Shown here piece after piece: positions 25,952-34,752 of a DNA stretch of 64,000 nucleotides. The first letter of the stretch is position 1, and each line of letters begins with the position of its first letter. Below the pieces are notes generated by a model that was not told the origin of the DNA, did no database searches, and saw only the letters and a program-made list of their open reading frames with translations. The DNA comes from CAVOEB01 sp965249645 (GTDB taxonomy: Bacteria; Pseudomonadota; Alphaproteobacteria; UBA828; JAPUJA01), in assembly GCA_965249645.1 (NCBI GenBank), contig CBDFML010000010.1, positions 310,001 to 374,000 on the forward strand. Direction: 5' to 3'. The position numbers and the translations under genes were made by a program.

Positions 25952-26899
25952 TCATGGCCCGGCGTCGGCGTTGAGGGCTTTGCGCAGCAGGTCGAGCAGG
26001 CCGCTTGCCGCGTAATCGGCAATGGCGGAGGCGAGCGGCCCCCAGCGGTCGTCGAGCATGGCGCGCGACACGTCACCCGATTGGCTGACTGTACCGAGTT
26101 CGGCGCCGGCCGGGTCGAGCAGGTGCCAGACGACGTCGAGTTGCTGAATCTCGCCGGTGACATCGCGGGTAGTAACCTCGCCCGCGATCGCATAGGCCGC
26201 ACCGGTCGTGGTGGTCGCGAAGGCCACCCCGGCAGCGGTCAACCGGCTCGCGACGGCGGCGGCGAGCGCTTCGTTGCCGTCGCCGGGCGCGCCCGTGACG
26301 GCGCGCAGATCGATCATGGGCCAGAGCGCGGCGGCGGCCGCGGGCGCCGTGGCGACGGGTTCGGGTCCTGCAATGGCGCCAAGCTTGACCGCGACCCGAT
26401 CGGCGACGAGGTTGGCAAAAAAGGCGATCGTGTCGGGGGACGGGTCGAACCACTCGGCGACGGGCAGCTCGTGGGTCTGGATGAAGCTGTCCATCAATCG
26501 GCCGGCGGCGTTCTTGAGGGTCCAGTGCAGCGTCATTTCCGCTCGCTCGCCCGCGAGGGCCTTGAATGGCGAGGCGTGGCAGATCAGCATGAAACTGGCA
26601 GTGTTGGCACTGGTGGTGCCGGCGGGCACGTCGCGCGCCTGGAGCGCTTCGGCCACCGCACCGCGCAGCGCCACGGCAACCGGCACCGCGGTGCCCGTCG
26701 CCAATTGGACGAGCACGCCGCTCTGCGGCCCCGGATCGAGCAGCCGATCGGCGGTGGCGACGTTGACGTCGCCTTGAAAGGGTCGGGGCAGGGGCTGGCA
26801 GGCGACGAGCAACGCGGCCAGCAGGACGACGACAATCGCCCGTGGGAAGAGCGCGACGGGGTCGGCGGGCTTAGAACACACAGCTCGCCACCAGTCCAA
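25952..26899 (-). CDS. Putative lipoprotein of unknown function
   Basis: About 310 residues. The N-terminus has a signal and lipobox AIVVVLLAALLVAC followed by QPLPRPFQGDVNVA, so a lipid-anchored envelope protein is likely. The rest mixes beta strands with Ala/Val-rich segments such as VDFIQTHELPVAEWF-like stretches; no named domain recognised. The first possible start is TTG at 26899; GTG at 26881 also keeps the signal peptide. It follows the pgeF end closely and lies upstream of prs. Confidence 0.6.
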   Translation of the reverse strand: MDWWRAVCSKPADPVALFPRAIVVVLLAALLVACQPLPRPFQGDVNVATADRLLDPGPQSGVLVQLATGTAVPVAVALRGAVAEALQARDVPAGTTSANTASFMLICHASPFKALAGERAEMTLHWTLKNAAGRLMDSFIQTHELPVAEWFDPSPDTIAFFANLVADRVAVKLGAIAGPEPVATAPAAAAALWPMIDLRAVTGAPGDGNEALAAAVASRLTAAGVAFATTTTGAAYAIAGEVTTRDVTGEIQQLDVVWHLLDPAGAELGTVSQSGDVSRAMLDDRWGPLASAIADYAASGLLDLLRKALNADAGP

Positions 26900-26936
26900 T
26901 CACGCAGAGCGCGGCGAAAAGTACGAGATAGGGCAT
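26871..26936 (-). CDS. Small hydrophobic peptide ORF (21 codons), possible leader
   Basis: An ATG at 26936, 10 bp after the pgeF stop, opens a 21-codon frame (MPYLVLFAALCVIGLVASCVF) ending in TAA at 26871. The peptide is a single hydrophobic helix. It overlaps the start region of the lipoprotein gene, and its stop falls 8 bases after a GTG that could start that gene, so it may act in translational coupling. The coding evidence is limited to composition and position. Confidence 0.3.
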   Translation of the reverse strand: MPYLVLFAALCVIGLVASCVF

Positions 26937-26946
26937 TCCAGGGGCC

Positions 26947-27725
26947 TCAGCCCGTCTCGCGAAGCGCGATGGCCGAGAGCCGCCTGCCGTAGCCCGGCTC
27001 GCCCGTCCGACTCGCCCGCCGGCAGCTGAAGAAGCGCGCGGGTTCGGAGCAGGTGTCGAGGCCCAGCGTCTCGACCCGGGCGAGCCCGAGGCGGCTCAGG
27101 CGGCGCGCGACATAGCCTGCGAGGTCGAAGCGAAATTGGCCGGATCGCCCGGCGGCGGCGAACAGGTCGGCATCGGCGGGTTCGTGGGTAAGAAAGGGTT
27201 CGGGGAACTCGGGGCCGACCTCGTAGGACGCCTGGCCGATGCAAGGGCCGATCGCAGCCACGATGCGCTCGCGCACCCCGCCTGCCTGCTCCATGGCCCC
27301 GACTGCCGCCTCGACGATGCTCAGGAGCGCGCCTTTCCAGCCGGCATGGGCGGCCGCCACCACGCGCGCGGCGGGATCCGCGAGCAGGACCGGCGCGCAG
27401 TCGGCGGTCAGCACGCCGACGGCGAGACCGGGACGCGTAGTGATCAGGGCGTCGGCTTCGGGCGCATCGCCGGCTGCCCAGGGCGTTTGGCCAACACAGC
27501 CCGCGCGCTGTGGGGCTGATACGCGGTGCATAGCCGGTCGGGCGCCAGATCGAGCGCAGCCAACGCGCGGGCACGGTTTTCCGCCACCCGTGCCGTTTCG
27601 TCGCCGGCGCCGAAGCCGCAATTGAGGGAGGCGAGCAGGCCCTGGCTTACCCCGCCCTCGCGGGTAAACCAGCCGTGGGCGATGCCCGGCAGGTCGAGTG
27701 CGGGATGACGGAGCGGCGAACTCAT
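26947..27725 (-). pseudogene. pgeF: Multicopper polyphenol oxidase / PgeF family, frameshifted
   Basis: Two adjacent frames encode one protein. Residues 1-80 come from the frame starting at ATG 27725 (GIAHGWFTREGGVSQGLLAS, RLCTAYQPHSARAV) and the rest from the frame shifted by one base (DAPEADALITTRPGLAVGV, TADCAPVLLADPAARVVAAAHAGWKG, IGPCIGQASYEVG, YGRRLSAIALRETG). The switch must occur near 27487-27495, in the bases around AAACGCCC, where a one-base insertion would restore a 259-residue protein. All metal ligands (Cys in ADCAP, His in AHAGWKG) survive. PgeF edits peptidoglycan by removing misplaced L-Ser or acts as an adenosine deaminase-like enzyme. Either a real frameshift or a sequencing error. 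Confidence 0.8.
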
Positions 27726-28846
27726 CCGCTGACCCGATGGGGGACCGGGCACGTCTCGACCGCTGCCTCGAAGCCCGCCGGGGCGGGCATACCGGGGAAG
27801 GTGACGGCCAGCCCCTTAAACAGGGTGCCCATAGCCTCGACGCCGGTCAGCCGCGCGAGGGCGGCGGCCAGGACCTTGCGCTGGCGGGGCGTCGCATTTG
27901 CGGCAAGCGCCTTGGTGCGGGCTTCGATGCCCAAGGCGCGAAGCAGGTCGCCCTGCGCGACGGGGCCGTACACGTCCGCGCCTGCCTCGCGTGCCGTGCG
28001 TGCGAGGGTCGAGAAGTCGACATGGGCGGTCAGGTCCGCCTCGCCGGGTGCGTCGAGCACATCGTGGCGACGGTGAGCGCGAAGCGCCTGGAGCGTTTCG
28101 CCGACGTTCGGGTGCGCTGGACCGTAATCGACGATGAGGCCGGCGCCGCCTTGCGCCACCAGACGCCCGGCAAGGCGGTCCATCAGCTCGATCGCGTCAG
28201 GCGAGACCTCGACCAGGCTGTCGTCGGGCGCGTCGGCCAGCGCCGCCGGGACGAGCACTGCCGCGGGGCTTGGCCGATCGTCGGCGACGAAACGAAAGCA
28301 GGCTTGTGCCTCGTCGAGCCCGACGCGGCGCTCGACCCAAGTATCGGCGCGGCGGAATAGCTGGCGCACCGGCAGGGCGTCGAACAACTCGTTGGCGAGT
28401 ATCAGGGCGGGACCGGCGGGCAGCTGGTCGAGGGTTTCGCGCCACACCGCGCCGGTCCCGGCGAGGCGCTTCTGCTGCAGGGTGCGAAGCGCCGGGCTGG
28501 TTTCCACGAGATGAACCCGGCGCGCGGCGGCGAAGCCCGGCATGCGGGCGCTCGCGCGAAGCGCATCGGCCATCAGGGTGCCCCGGCCCGGCCCGATTTC
28601 GACGAGGTGGACCATGTCGGGCGCGCCCATCTGCTGCCAGGTGGCGGCACACCAGGCACCCAGCAGCTCGCCAAACATCTGACTGATTTCGGGCGCGGTA
28701 ACGAAATCTCCCTTGCGGCCGAAGGGTTCGCGCACCCGGTAGTAGCCGTGCCGGGGATCGTAGAGCGCCGCCTCTATATATTGAGCGACCGTAATCGGCC
28801 CGCTGGCGGCAATCCGTCGGCGGAGGGCTTCGGCGAGCGCGGTCAT
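27722..28846 (-). CDS. SAM-dependent methyltransferase, NDUFAF7/MidA family
   Basis: 374 residues. Family marks: IAASGPITVAQYIEAALYDPRHGYY, FVTAPEISQMFGELLGAWC, LVEIGPGRGTLMADALRA (SAM site), ILANELFDALPVRQLF. The eukaryotic member methylates an arginine of complex I subunit NDUFS2, and this bacterial form probably does the same for NuoD. It overlaps both neighbours by ATGA (lgt upstream, pgeF downstream), so lgt-NDUFAF7-pgeF form one operon, the typical alphaproteobacterial order. Confidence 0.9.
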   Translation of the reverse strand: MTALAEALRRRIAASGPITVAQYIEAALYDPRHGYYRVREPFGRKGDFVTAPEISQMFGELLGAWCAATWQQMGAPDMVHLVEIGPGRGTLMADALRASARMPGFAAARRVHLVETSPALRTLQQKRLAGTGAVWRETLDQLPAGPALILANELFDALPVRQLFRRADTWVERRVGLDEAQACFRFVADDRPSPAAVLVPAALADAPDDSLVEVSPDAIELMDRLAGRLVAQGGAGLIVDYGPAHPNVGETLQALRAHRRHDVLDAPGEADLTAHVDFSTLARTAREAGADVYGPVAQGDLLRALGIEARTKALAANATPRQRKVLAAALARLTGVEAMGTLFKGLAVTFPGMPAPAGFEAAVETCPVPHRVSG

Positions 28847-29655
28847 GAGCGGGCCGGCCCGCGTGGCCCGGCGTTTGTCCGCAGGATCAGCCAGACGCCA
28901 ACCAGCACCATCGGCAGCGAGAGAATCTGACCCATGGTGATGCCCGCGACGATGAAGCCCAGATGGGCGTCGGGTTCGCGGAACAGCTCGGCGACGATGC
29001 GGGCGACGCCGTAGCCGATGCCAAATACCCCGGCAAGCCTGCCGGGCTGCTCGCCCAAGCGGGTCGCGTGGCTGAGTGCGAACAGCAGGAGAAAGAGGAA
29101 CAGTCCCTCCAGCGCGGCTTCGTATAGCTGGCTCGGGTGGCGCGCGACGTCGCCGCCGCGGGGAAACACCATCGCCCAGGACACAGTGCTCGCACGACCG
29201 AACAGTTCGCCATTGATGAAATTGGAAAGACGGCCGAGCAGCAGACCGAGGGGCACGGCGCAGGTGACCAGGTCGGCCGCCGCGAAACCGGACACGTTGC
29301 GCCGGTGCGCGAACAGGATAAGCGCCAGGGTGACGCCCAACAGGCCGCCGTGAAACGACATTCCGCCCTGCCAGACGTAGAAGATTTCTACCGGGTGGTC
29401 GACGTAATACCCCGGCTTGTAGAACAGCACGTGGCCGAGCCGCCCGCCGAGGACGACACCCAACGTGACCCAGACCAGCAGATCGTCGACCTGGCGGGGG
29501 TCCAGCAGGCCGCCCAACCGACGTGCGAGGTAGCGAATATAGAGCCAGCCCAGAAAGAGGCCCGCGACGTAGGCGAGCGCGTACCAGCGAATGCTGAGCG
29601 GGCCGATCTCCAGCGCGACCGGGTCGATCGCAGGGAACAACAGAGCGAGGGTCAT
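28843..29655 (-). CDS. lgt: Prolipoprotein diacylglyceryl transferase
   Basis: 270 residues with about seven membrane helices. Lgt motifs: IRWYALAYVAGLFLGW, HGGLLGVTLALILFA, and the signature GRLSNFINGELFGR, with the HPSQLYEAALEGLFLF segment. It transfers diacylglycerol from phosphatidylglycerol to the lipobox cysteine. The start lies 10 bp after the hldD stop. Confidence 0.94.
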   Translation of the reverse strand: MTLALLFPAIDPVALEIGPLSIRWYALAYVAGLFLGWLYIRYLARRLGGLLDPRQVDDLLVWVTLGVVLGGRLGHVLFYKPGYYVDHPVEIFYVWQGGMSFHGGLLGVTLALILFAHRRNVSGFAAADLVTCAVPLGLLLGRLSNFINGELFGRASTVSWAMVFPRGGDVARHPSQLYEAALEGLFLFLLLFALSHATRLGEQPGRLAGVFGIGYGVARIVAELFREPDAHLGFIVAGITMGQILSLPMVLVGVWLILRTNAGPRGPARS

Positions 29656-29665
29656 CGCGCAGGCG

Positions 29666-30652
29666 TCATCGGTAGGGGTCGGGATGGCTCAGATAATCGC
29701 GGACATACTCGGCCACGCCGTCTTCGACGGAGGTGGCGGGGCGGTCGTAGCCGGCGGCTCGCAGGCGGCCGAGTTCGGCTTTCGTGTAGTACTGGTATTT
29801 GCCGGAGAGTTCGTCGGGCATGTCGACATAGTCGATGTTCGGGGTCTGGCCAGCGGCAACGAAGAGTGCCTCGATCAGTTCGCGGAAGCTGCGGGCGTCA
29901 CCGCTTCCGGCGTTGAACAGGCCGCTGACCGCGGGATTGCCGTACAGCCAGAGCATGATGTCGACGCAATCGCCGACCCAGACGAAATCGCGTTGCTGGC
30001 TGCCATCTTCGTAGTCGGGATGGTCCGAGCGGAACAGGCGCACCGGCTCGCCCGCTGCGGCCCGGGCGTAATTCTTGGCGATCAGGCTGCGCATATCGCC
30101 CTTGTGGTATTCGTTCGGCCCGTAGGCGTTGAAAAATTTCAAGCCCGCCCATTGGCTGGGGCGTGGCGCGCCGGAGGCGGTGAGCCGGGCGATGCGGCGG
30201 TCGACAAGATGCTTGGTCCAACCGTAGGGGTTGAGCGGGCGGAGGGCTGCCAGCCCCTCGATCGAGCCGTCATCGTCGAAGCCCTGGCCGCCGTCGCCGT
30301 AGGTCGCGGCCGACGAGGCGTAGATCAATCGTTTGCCGTGGTGTGCGCACCAGGTCCAGAGATCGAGGGTGAGCATGATATTGCTCGCCACGATAGAATC
30401 CACGTCGCGTTCGGTGGTCGAGGAGTTTGCCCCCATATGGAAAATTACCTCGACGGCCTCAGCGTGGGCGTCTAGAAAGCCGAGCAGGCGGTTGGGGGGC
30501 ACGATGTCGGCGAGTTCGCGCCTGGCGATATTGCGCCACTTGTCGTCGGTTCCAAGACTGTCGTTGACGACAAGCTCCGTGGCGCCCTGGGCCTCGAGGG
30601 CGGCGAGCAAGTTCGAGCCGATGAAACCGGCTCCACCGGTGACTATGATCAT
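29666..30652 (-). CDS. hldD: ADP-L-glycero-D-manno-heptose 6-epimerase
   Basis: 328 residues of the extended short-chain dehydrogenase family. N-terminal VTGGAGFIGSNLLAAL, catalytic YGWTKHLVD (Tyr-X3-Lys), the HldD-specific stretch FHMGANSSTTERD and FFNAYGPNEYHKGDM. It epimerises C6 of ADP-heptose for LPS inner core. Divergent from ubiK across 145 bp. Confidence 0.93.
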   Translation of the reverse strand: MIIVTGGAGFIGSNLLAALEAQGATELVVNDSLGTDDKWRNIARRELADIVPPNRLLGFLDAHAEAVEVIFHMGANSSTTERDVDSIVASNIMLTLDLWTWCAHHGKRLIYASSAATYGDGGQGFDDDGSIEGLAALRPLNPYGWTKHLVDRRIARLTASGAPRPSQWAGLKFFNAYGPNEYHKGDMRSLIAKNYARAAAGEPVRLFRSDHPDYEDGSQQRDFVWVGDCVDIMLWLYGNPAVSGLFNAGSGDARSFRELIEALFVAAGQTPNIDYVDMPDELSGKYQYYTKAELGRLRAAGYDRPATSVEDGVAEYVRDYLSHPDPYR

Positions 30653-30797
30653 GGCGTTTTCCCGCTTCGGCTGGCCATGTTATAGGGCGGAAGGGTAAGG
30701 CGCTACAAGCGGGCGTTGCGCGCTGGTGGGTTGCGGCCCCATATAAGGGGCAGACGGACCCCACCGGCCCCCAGGGACCAAACAAAGGAGACAGGTC

Positions 30798-31166
30798 ATG
30801 CAGACCAACAACCGGCTGTTCGACGATTTTGCCCGCATGGCCAGCGGCGCGATGAACGCCGCCGCAGGTGTGCGCGAGGAACTCGAGGTATTGGTGCGCC
30901 GCCAGTTGGAGCGCCTGCTCGAGCGTATGGACCTCGTGAGCCGCGAAGAGTTCGACGCGGTCAAGGCAATGGCGGCGAAGGCACGAAGCGAACAGGACGC
31001 CCTCGCCAAACGGATTGGCGCACTCGAAGCGGCGGCCAAGCCGGTGAGCAAGGGCACAGGCCGCACAAAAGCCGGGCGCGCCAAGCCGCAAAAGGCTGGC
31101 AAGGCCAAGACCAAGACCAAGACGAAAGCATCAACAGGCCGAGGCGCCGCATCGTCAAAGGGCTAA
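30798..31166 (+). CDS. ubiK: UbiK/BMFP-domain accessory factor for ubiquinone biosynthesis
   Basis: 122 residues. N-terminal half matches the UbiK/YqiC family: MQTNNRLFDDFARMASGA, then a coiled coil VRRQLERLLERMDLVSREEF and EFDAVKAMAAKAR. The C-terminal 45 residues are a Lys/Ala-rich tail (KAKTKTKTKASTG). The family forms trimers that bind membrane lipids and assist UbiJ-dependent ubiquinone synthesis under oxygen. First of a plus-strand run with ybjN-like, proC and a TetR/COQ9-like gene. Confidence 0.85.
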   Translation: MQTNNRLFDDFARMASGAMNAAAGVREELEVLVRRQLERLLERMDLVSREEFDAVKAMAAKARSEQDALAKRIGALEAAAKPVSKGTGRTKAGRAKPQKAGKAKTKTKTKASTGRGAASSKG

Positions 31167-31362
31167 ACCAGCCGCGCAAAGCACTGTTTAGGGGTGATTA
31201 ATCGTCGACCCCAAGTTATAGAATTCTTCCCAGATATAGTTAAGGATGATCTTTATTATCACATCTTGTGGTAGGCGAAAGGGATTGCTACGATGATTCG
31301 CGTCGGTCAGTTCGAAGGTCCGGTCGGCACTACCCGATTGGGGCGTCAGGAGCGAGTCATTC

Positions 31363-31866
31363 ATGGCTACATACACACTCGATGCGGATAAGGACTTTTC
31401 CAATCCCCTGGATGCCGTCGAACAAATCGTAAGCCATAATAACTGGCCGTTCGAGCGTCATAGCGACGAGGACATCACGGTCGAAATCGCCGGCCGCTGG
31501 TGTGCCTATCAGCTCTGGTTTTCCTGGAATGCGGAGATCAGCGCGTTGCAGTTCTCCTGCGCCTTCGACATGAAGGTGCCCGAGGCCAAGCGCGAAGCGA
31601 TTTACCGCCTGCTGGGCCTGACGAACGAGCGGCTCTGGTTCGGCCATTTCGTGCTGTGGTCCGACGAAGGCCTGCCGGTGTTTCGTCACGCCATGCTGTT
31701 GCGCGCCAGTCCGGGACTAAGCTCGGCCCAGATGCAGGACACCATCGATATCGCACTGACCGAGTCCGAGCGCTTCTACCCGGCTTTTCAGCACGTAATC
31801 TGGGGCGGCAAGAGCCCGGACGAGGCGATCACGCTCGCTCTCGTGGATACCCTCGGCGAAGCCTGA
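31363..31866 (+). CDS. YbjN domain-containing protein
   Basis: 167 residues. YbjN fold: PLDAVEQIVSHNNWPFERH, YQLWFSWNAEISALQFSCAFD, LLGLTNERLWFGHFVLWSDEGLPVFRHA (in part) and the C-terminal helix FYPAFQHVIWGGKSPDEA. Such proteins resemble type III chaperones and are linked to motility and stress, with no defined reaction. The end overlaps an ATG for proC by one base, though the preferred proC start is 12 bases further. Confidence 0.86.
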   Translation: MATYTLDADKDFSNPLDAVEQIVSHNNWPFERHSDEDITVEIAGRWCAYQLWFSWNAEISALQFSCAFDMKVPEAKREAIYRLLGLTNERLWFGHFVLWSDEGLPVFRHAMLLRASPGLSSAQMQDTIDIALTESERFYPAFQHVIWGGKSPDEAITLALVDTLGEA

Positions 31867-31877
31867 TGGAGGTTCCC

Positions 31878-32687
31878 GTGCGCCTCTGCCTGGTGGGCGG
31901 CGGCAAAATGGGCGGCGCCCTGCTTGCCGGATGGCTGGAGGCCGGTGTGTCGCCCACCGATGTAATCGTAATCGAACCCGACAGTGCGATCGCGGAAGAC
32001 CTGGCAGCAAAATTTTCCGTTGCCGTCGCCTCCGACCTGGCGGGACATGTGGTGCCCGAGCCGCCCGCCGTCGTCGTGCTCGCGGTCAAGCCCCAGAAGA
32101 TGGACACTGTAATTCCCGCCTACGCGCCGTTTGCCGGGCCCGCCACGGTGTTTCTCAGCATCGCAGCGGGGCGAACAATCGCGAGCATCGCGCGGGGGCT
32201 CGGGGCAGATGCCGCCATCGTGCGCGCCATGCCCAACACCCCTGCAGCCATTGGCCTGGGAATCTCGGTCGCCTGCGCAAACGATCGGGTGAGTATGGCG
32301 CAACGTCAGCTGTGCGATGGCCTGCTGGCGGCTGCCGGAGAGGTTGCCTGGGTCGAGGACGAGGCGCTGCTCGATGCGGTGACGGCGGTCTCGGGCAGTG
32401 GCCCCGCCTACCTCTTCCTGTTTATCGAGTGCCTCGCGGCGGCGGGCGAGCGGGCCGGGCTGTCCGCCGGGCTCGCGCGACAGCTCGCCTACGCCACAGT
32501 GCATGGCTCAGCCGAACTTGCCCACCGCTCGGACGAATCGGTCGAAACCCTCCGGCGCAACGTCACCAGCCCCCAAGGGACTACCCAGGCTGCGCTCGAC
32601 GTGCTGATGGCCGATGACGGGTTGGGCGCCCTGCTCGAGCGCGCGATCTCGGCTGCGGCGACACGTTCGCGCGAACTCGCGGGCTAG
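31878..32687 (+). CDS. proC: Pyrroline-5-carboxylate reductase
   Basis: 269 residues from the GTG at 31878, chosen because GGAGG sits five bases before it; the ATG at 31866 overlaps the ybjN stop and lacks a site. NADPH-binding LVGGGKMGGALLAGW, conserved VVVLAVKPQKM, RAMPNTPAAIG, and the C-terminal signature SGSGPAYLFLFIECLA and TSPQGTTQAALDVL. Final step of proline synthesis. The ybjN-proC pair is common in alphaproteobacteria. Confidence 0.93.
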   Translation: MRLCLVGGGKMGGALLAGWLEAGVSPTDVIVIEPDSAIAEDLAAKFSVAVASDLAGHVVPEPPAVVVLAVKPQKMDTVIPAYAPFAGPATVFLSIAAGRTIASIARGLGADAAIVRAMPNTPAAIGLGISVACANDRVSMAQRQLCDGLLAAAGEVAWVEDEALLDAVTAVSGSGPAYLFLFIECLAAAGERAGLSAGLARQLAYATVHGSAELAHRSDESVETLRRNVTSPQGTTQAALDVLMADDGLGALLERAISAAATRSRELAG

Positions 32688-32805
32688 GCGGCCCGACGGG
32701 CTGGATTGTCCCGTTTGACGCAAGGCCCGCGTAAATCTTAGGATTGTCCGACTGGCGCCGCGACGCGCGTCAACCTGCCGAGCGCAGGCGCCTGGGAGAA
32801 GAACC

Positions 32806-33435
32806 ATGACGATGCAATCCGAAAGCGGGGCGCGCATCGTGGATGCCGCGCTCGACCTGGCCGTGCGGCGCGGCTGGCGGCGGACGAGCCTTGCGGATAT
32901 TGCCGATGCGGCCGAGATGGAGCTGGCCGAGCTCTACCGGATCGCTCCGTCGAAAGTCGTTATCCTGGCGGCGTTCGCCACGCGGATCGACGAGGCGATG
33001 CTGGTCGATTCTGACCCGGAGCTCGCCGACGAGCCGGTTCGAGACCGCCTGTTTGCCCTGTTGATGCGCCGTTTCGATGCGTTGCAGCCCTACCGTGAGG
33101 CAGTGCGTGCCCTGGCCGGCCGCGGCGCGGCCGACCCTATCGAGTTGGGGTGCGGCGCGTTGCATCTTGCGCGCTCCATGGGCTGGGCCCTCGAGGCGGC
33201 GGGTATTGGCCCTGGCGGCTCCATTGGTTGTCTTCGGGTCAAGGGTCTGAGTGCGATTTATCTGCTGGCGCTCAGGGTCTGGCTCAACGACGACAGCGAC
33301 GATATGGGAAAAACCATGGCGAGCCTGGACCGCAATCTGGGGCGGGCCGATTCGCTGATGGCTGCTCTATGTCGCCGTCGCGCTCCGTCGGATGGTTCCG
33401 AAGGCGCCGAGCGGTCGCCCGAGCCGGCAGGTTAA
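32806..33435 (+). CDS. TetR-type / COQ9-like helix-turn-helix protein
   Basis: 209 residues. N-terminal HTH of TetR kind (IVDAALDLAVRRGWRRTSLADIADAAEM then AELYRIAPSKVVIL) and an all-helical C-terminal part ending in WLNDDSDDMGKTMASLDRNLGRAD, which resembles the COQ9 tail more than ordinary TetR ligand domains. COQ9 relatives bind lipids and aid ubiquinone synthesis; ubiK stands nearby. A simple TetR repressor remains possible. It converges on the sensor kinase gene with overlapping ends. Confidence 0.7.
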   Translation: MTMQSESGARIVDAALDLAVRRGWRRTSLADIADAAEMELAELYRIAPSKVVILAAFATRIDEAMLVDSDPELADEPVRDRLFALLMRRFDALQPYREAVRALAGRGAADPIELGCGALHLARSMGWALEAAGIGPGGSIGCLRVKGLSAIYLLALRVWLNDDSDDMGKTMASLDRNLGRADSLMAALCRRRAPSDGSEGAERSPEPAG

Positions 33436-34745
33436 ACCGGCAAGCGGAGTTCGACGCGCAGTCCGGCGAGTGTCGCCTCGCCCAAATGGATCTCGCCGCC
33501 GTGGGCATGCATGACGTCGCGCGCGATGGTCAGACCCAGGCCGGCGCCGCCGGTTTCCGGGTTGCGCGATGGATCGAGCCGGTGAAACGGTTTGAACACA
33601 GTGGTTCGTTCGGCTTCCGGGATTCCCGGACCGTCGTCCTCGACGATGATCTCGATGACATCGCCGTTGCGCACCGCTTCTAGGGTGATCTGACCGGCAT
33701 AGCGCAAGGCGTTTTCGACGACGTTGGTGACGCAGCGCTTGAACGCGCCGGGCCGCACCCGCGCGGTCAAGTCGCCCGTCAGTTGCAAGTCGATTTCGGT
33801 GCCCTGCCGGAGTGCGCCGGCAACGACGTCGCGCAGCAGATCGCCTAGCGGTGTCAGCCTCGGCTGCTCGCTGCCCTCGCCCCGGGCGAAGGCGAGATAT
33901 TCGCCGATCATCCGTTCCATCTCGTCGACGTCGCTGGTCAGGCTCTCGACCGCCTTGTCGTCGCCCAGCATGGCGAGTTGCAGCTTCATGCGGGTCAACG
34001 GCGTGCGCAGGTCGTGAGAGACGCCCGCGAGCATTTCCGTGCGCTGCTGGATCTGGCGCTGGATGCGCTCGCGCATCTCGATGAAGGCGGTAGCGGCCTG
34101 GCGGATTTCTCTCGCGCCCTCGGGTTTGAACTCGGTCACCGGGCGGCCTTTACCGAAATTTTCCGCGGCGGAGGCGAGGCGTCGGATCGGCTTCATCTGG
34201 TTGCGCAGGAAGTAGACTGCGATACCGATCAGGATCAGCGCGGTGCCGACCATCCACATGACGAAGATGTAGGTGGTCGAACTGAACAGCCGCTTGCGCG
34301 GCGTCATCACCGTGAGCACGCTGTCGGGAAGCTGGACGCGGATCTGGACCTTTTCGTCGAAGCCGCGGGTATCGATTTGGAAGGGATAGACGAGCCGTTC
34401 CTCCAGCGCGCGGGTGAGCATGCGGTCGAGAATCCGGTTGGTTACCAGGGGCGCAATGTTGGGCAGGATGGCCTCGGGCTCGAGCGCAATCTCGAGCTCC
34501 ATGTTGGGCTCGGCGAAACTCAGGAAGCGCTCTTGCTGGCTCGGCTCGGGTGATTCGCGCAAGCTCTGGATGACCACGGCGATATCGCCCGCAAGACCCA
34601 GGGCGAGCCGCCGGCTGACCGCGTCCCAGTGGCGTTCGTAGAAAATATACGCGGTGACCCCCTGGAGCAGGATCAGGGGGAGGACGATGATCAGCAGCGA
34701 GCGGCCGAACAGGCCGCGGGGCAGGAGTTTCTTGATCATCGCCAT
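33432..34745 (-). CDS. EnvZ-like sensor histidine kinase
   Basis: 437 residues: membrane helix near residue 12-32 (GRSLLIIVLPLILLQGVTAYIFY), periplasmic domain of about 130 residues, second helix (FVMWMVGTALILIGIAVYFL), HAMP (PIRRLASAAENFGKGRPV), H-box GVSHDLRTPLTRMKLQLAML and ATP-binding NVVENALRYAG, DDGPGIPEAE, GGAGLGLTIARDVM. It phosphorylates the response regulator encoded 7 bp upstream. Its environmental signal is unknown. Confidence 0.9.
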   Translation of the reverse strand: MAMIKKLLPRGLFGRSLLIIVLPLILLQGVTAYIFYERHWDAVSRRLALGLAGDIAVVIQSLRESPEPSQQERFLSFAEPNMELEIALEPEAILPNIAPLVTNRILDRMLTRALEERLVYPFQIDTRGFDEKVQIRVQLPDSVLTVMTPRKRLFSSTTYIFVMWMVGTALILIGIAVYFLRNQMKPIRRLASAAENFGKGRPVTEFKPEGAREIRQAATAFIEMRERIQRQIQQRTEMLAGVSHDLRTPLTRMKLQLAMLGDDKAVESLTSDVDEMERMIGEYLAFARGEGSEQPRLTPLGDLLRDVVAGALRQGTEIDLQLTGDLTARVRPGAFKRCVTNVVENALRYAGQITLEAVRNGDVIEIIVEDDGPGIPEAERTTVFKPFHRLDPSRNPETGGAGLGLTIARDVMHAHGGEIHLGEATLAGLRVELRLPV

Positions 34746-34752
34746 GGCCCGC

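Noticed and set aside
31188..31403. 71-codon minus-strand frame over the ybjN start
   Set aside because: It uses a weak start, overlaps the ybjN coding start and shows no ribosome site or domain.
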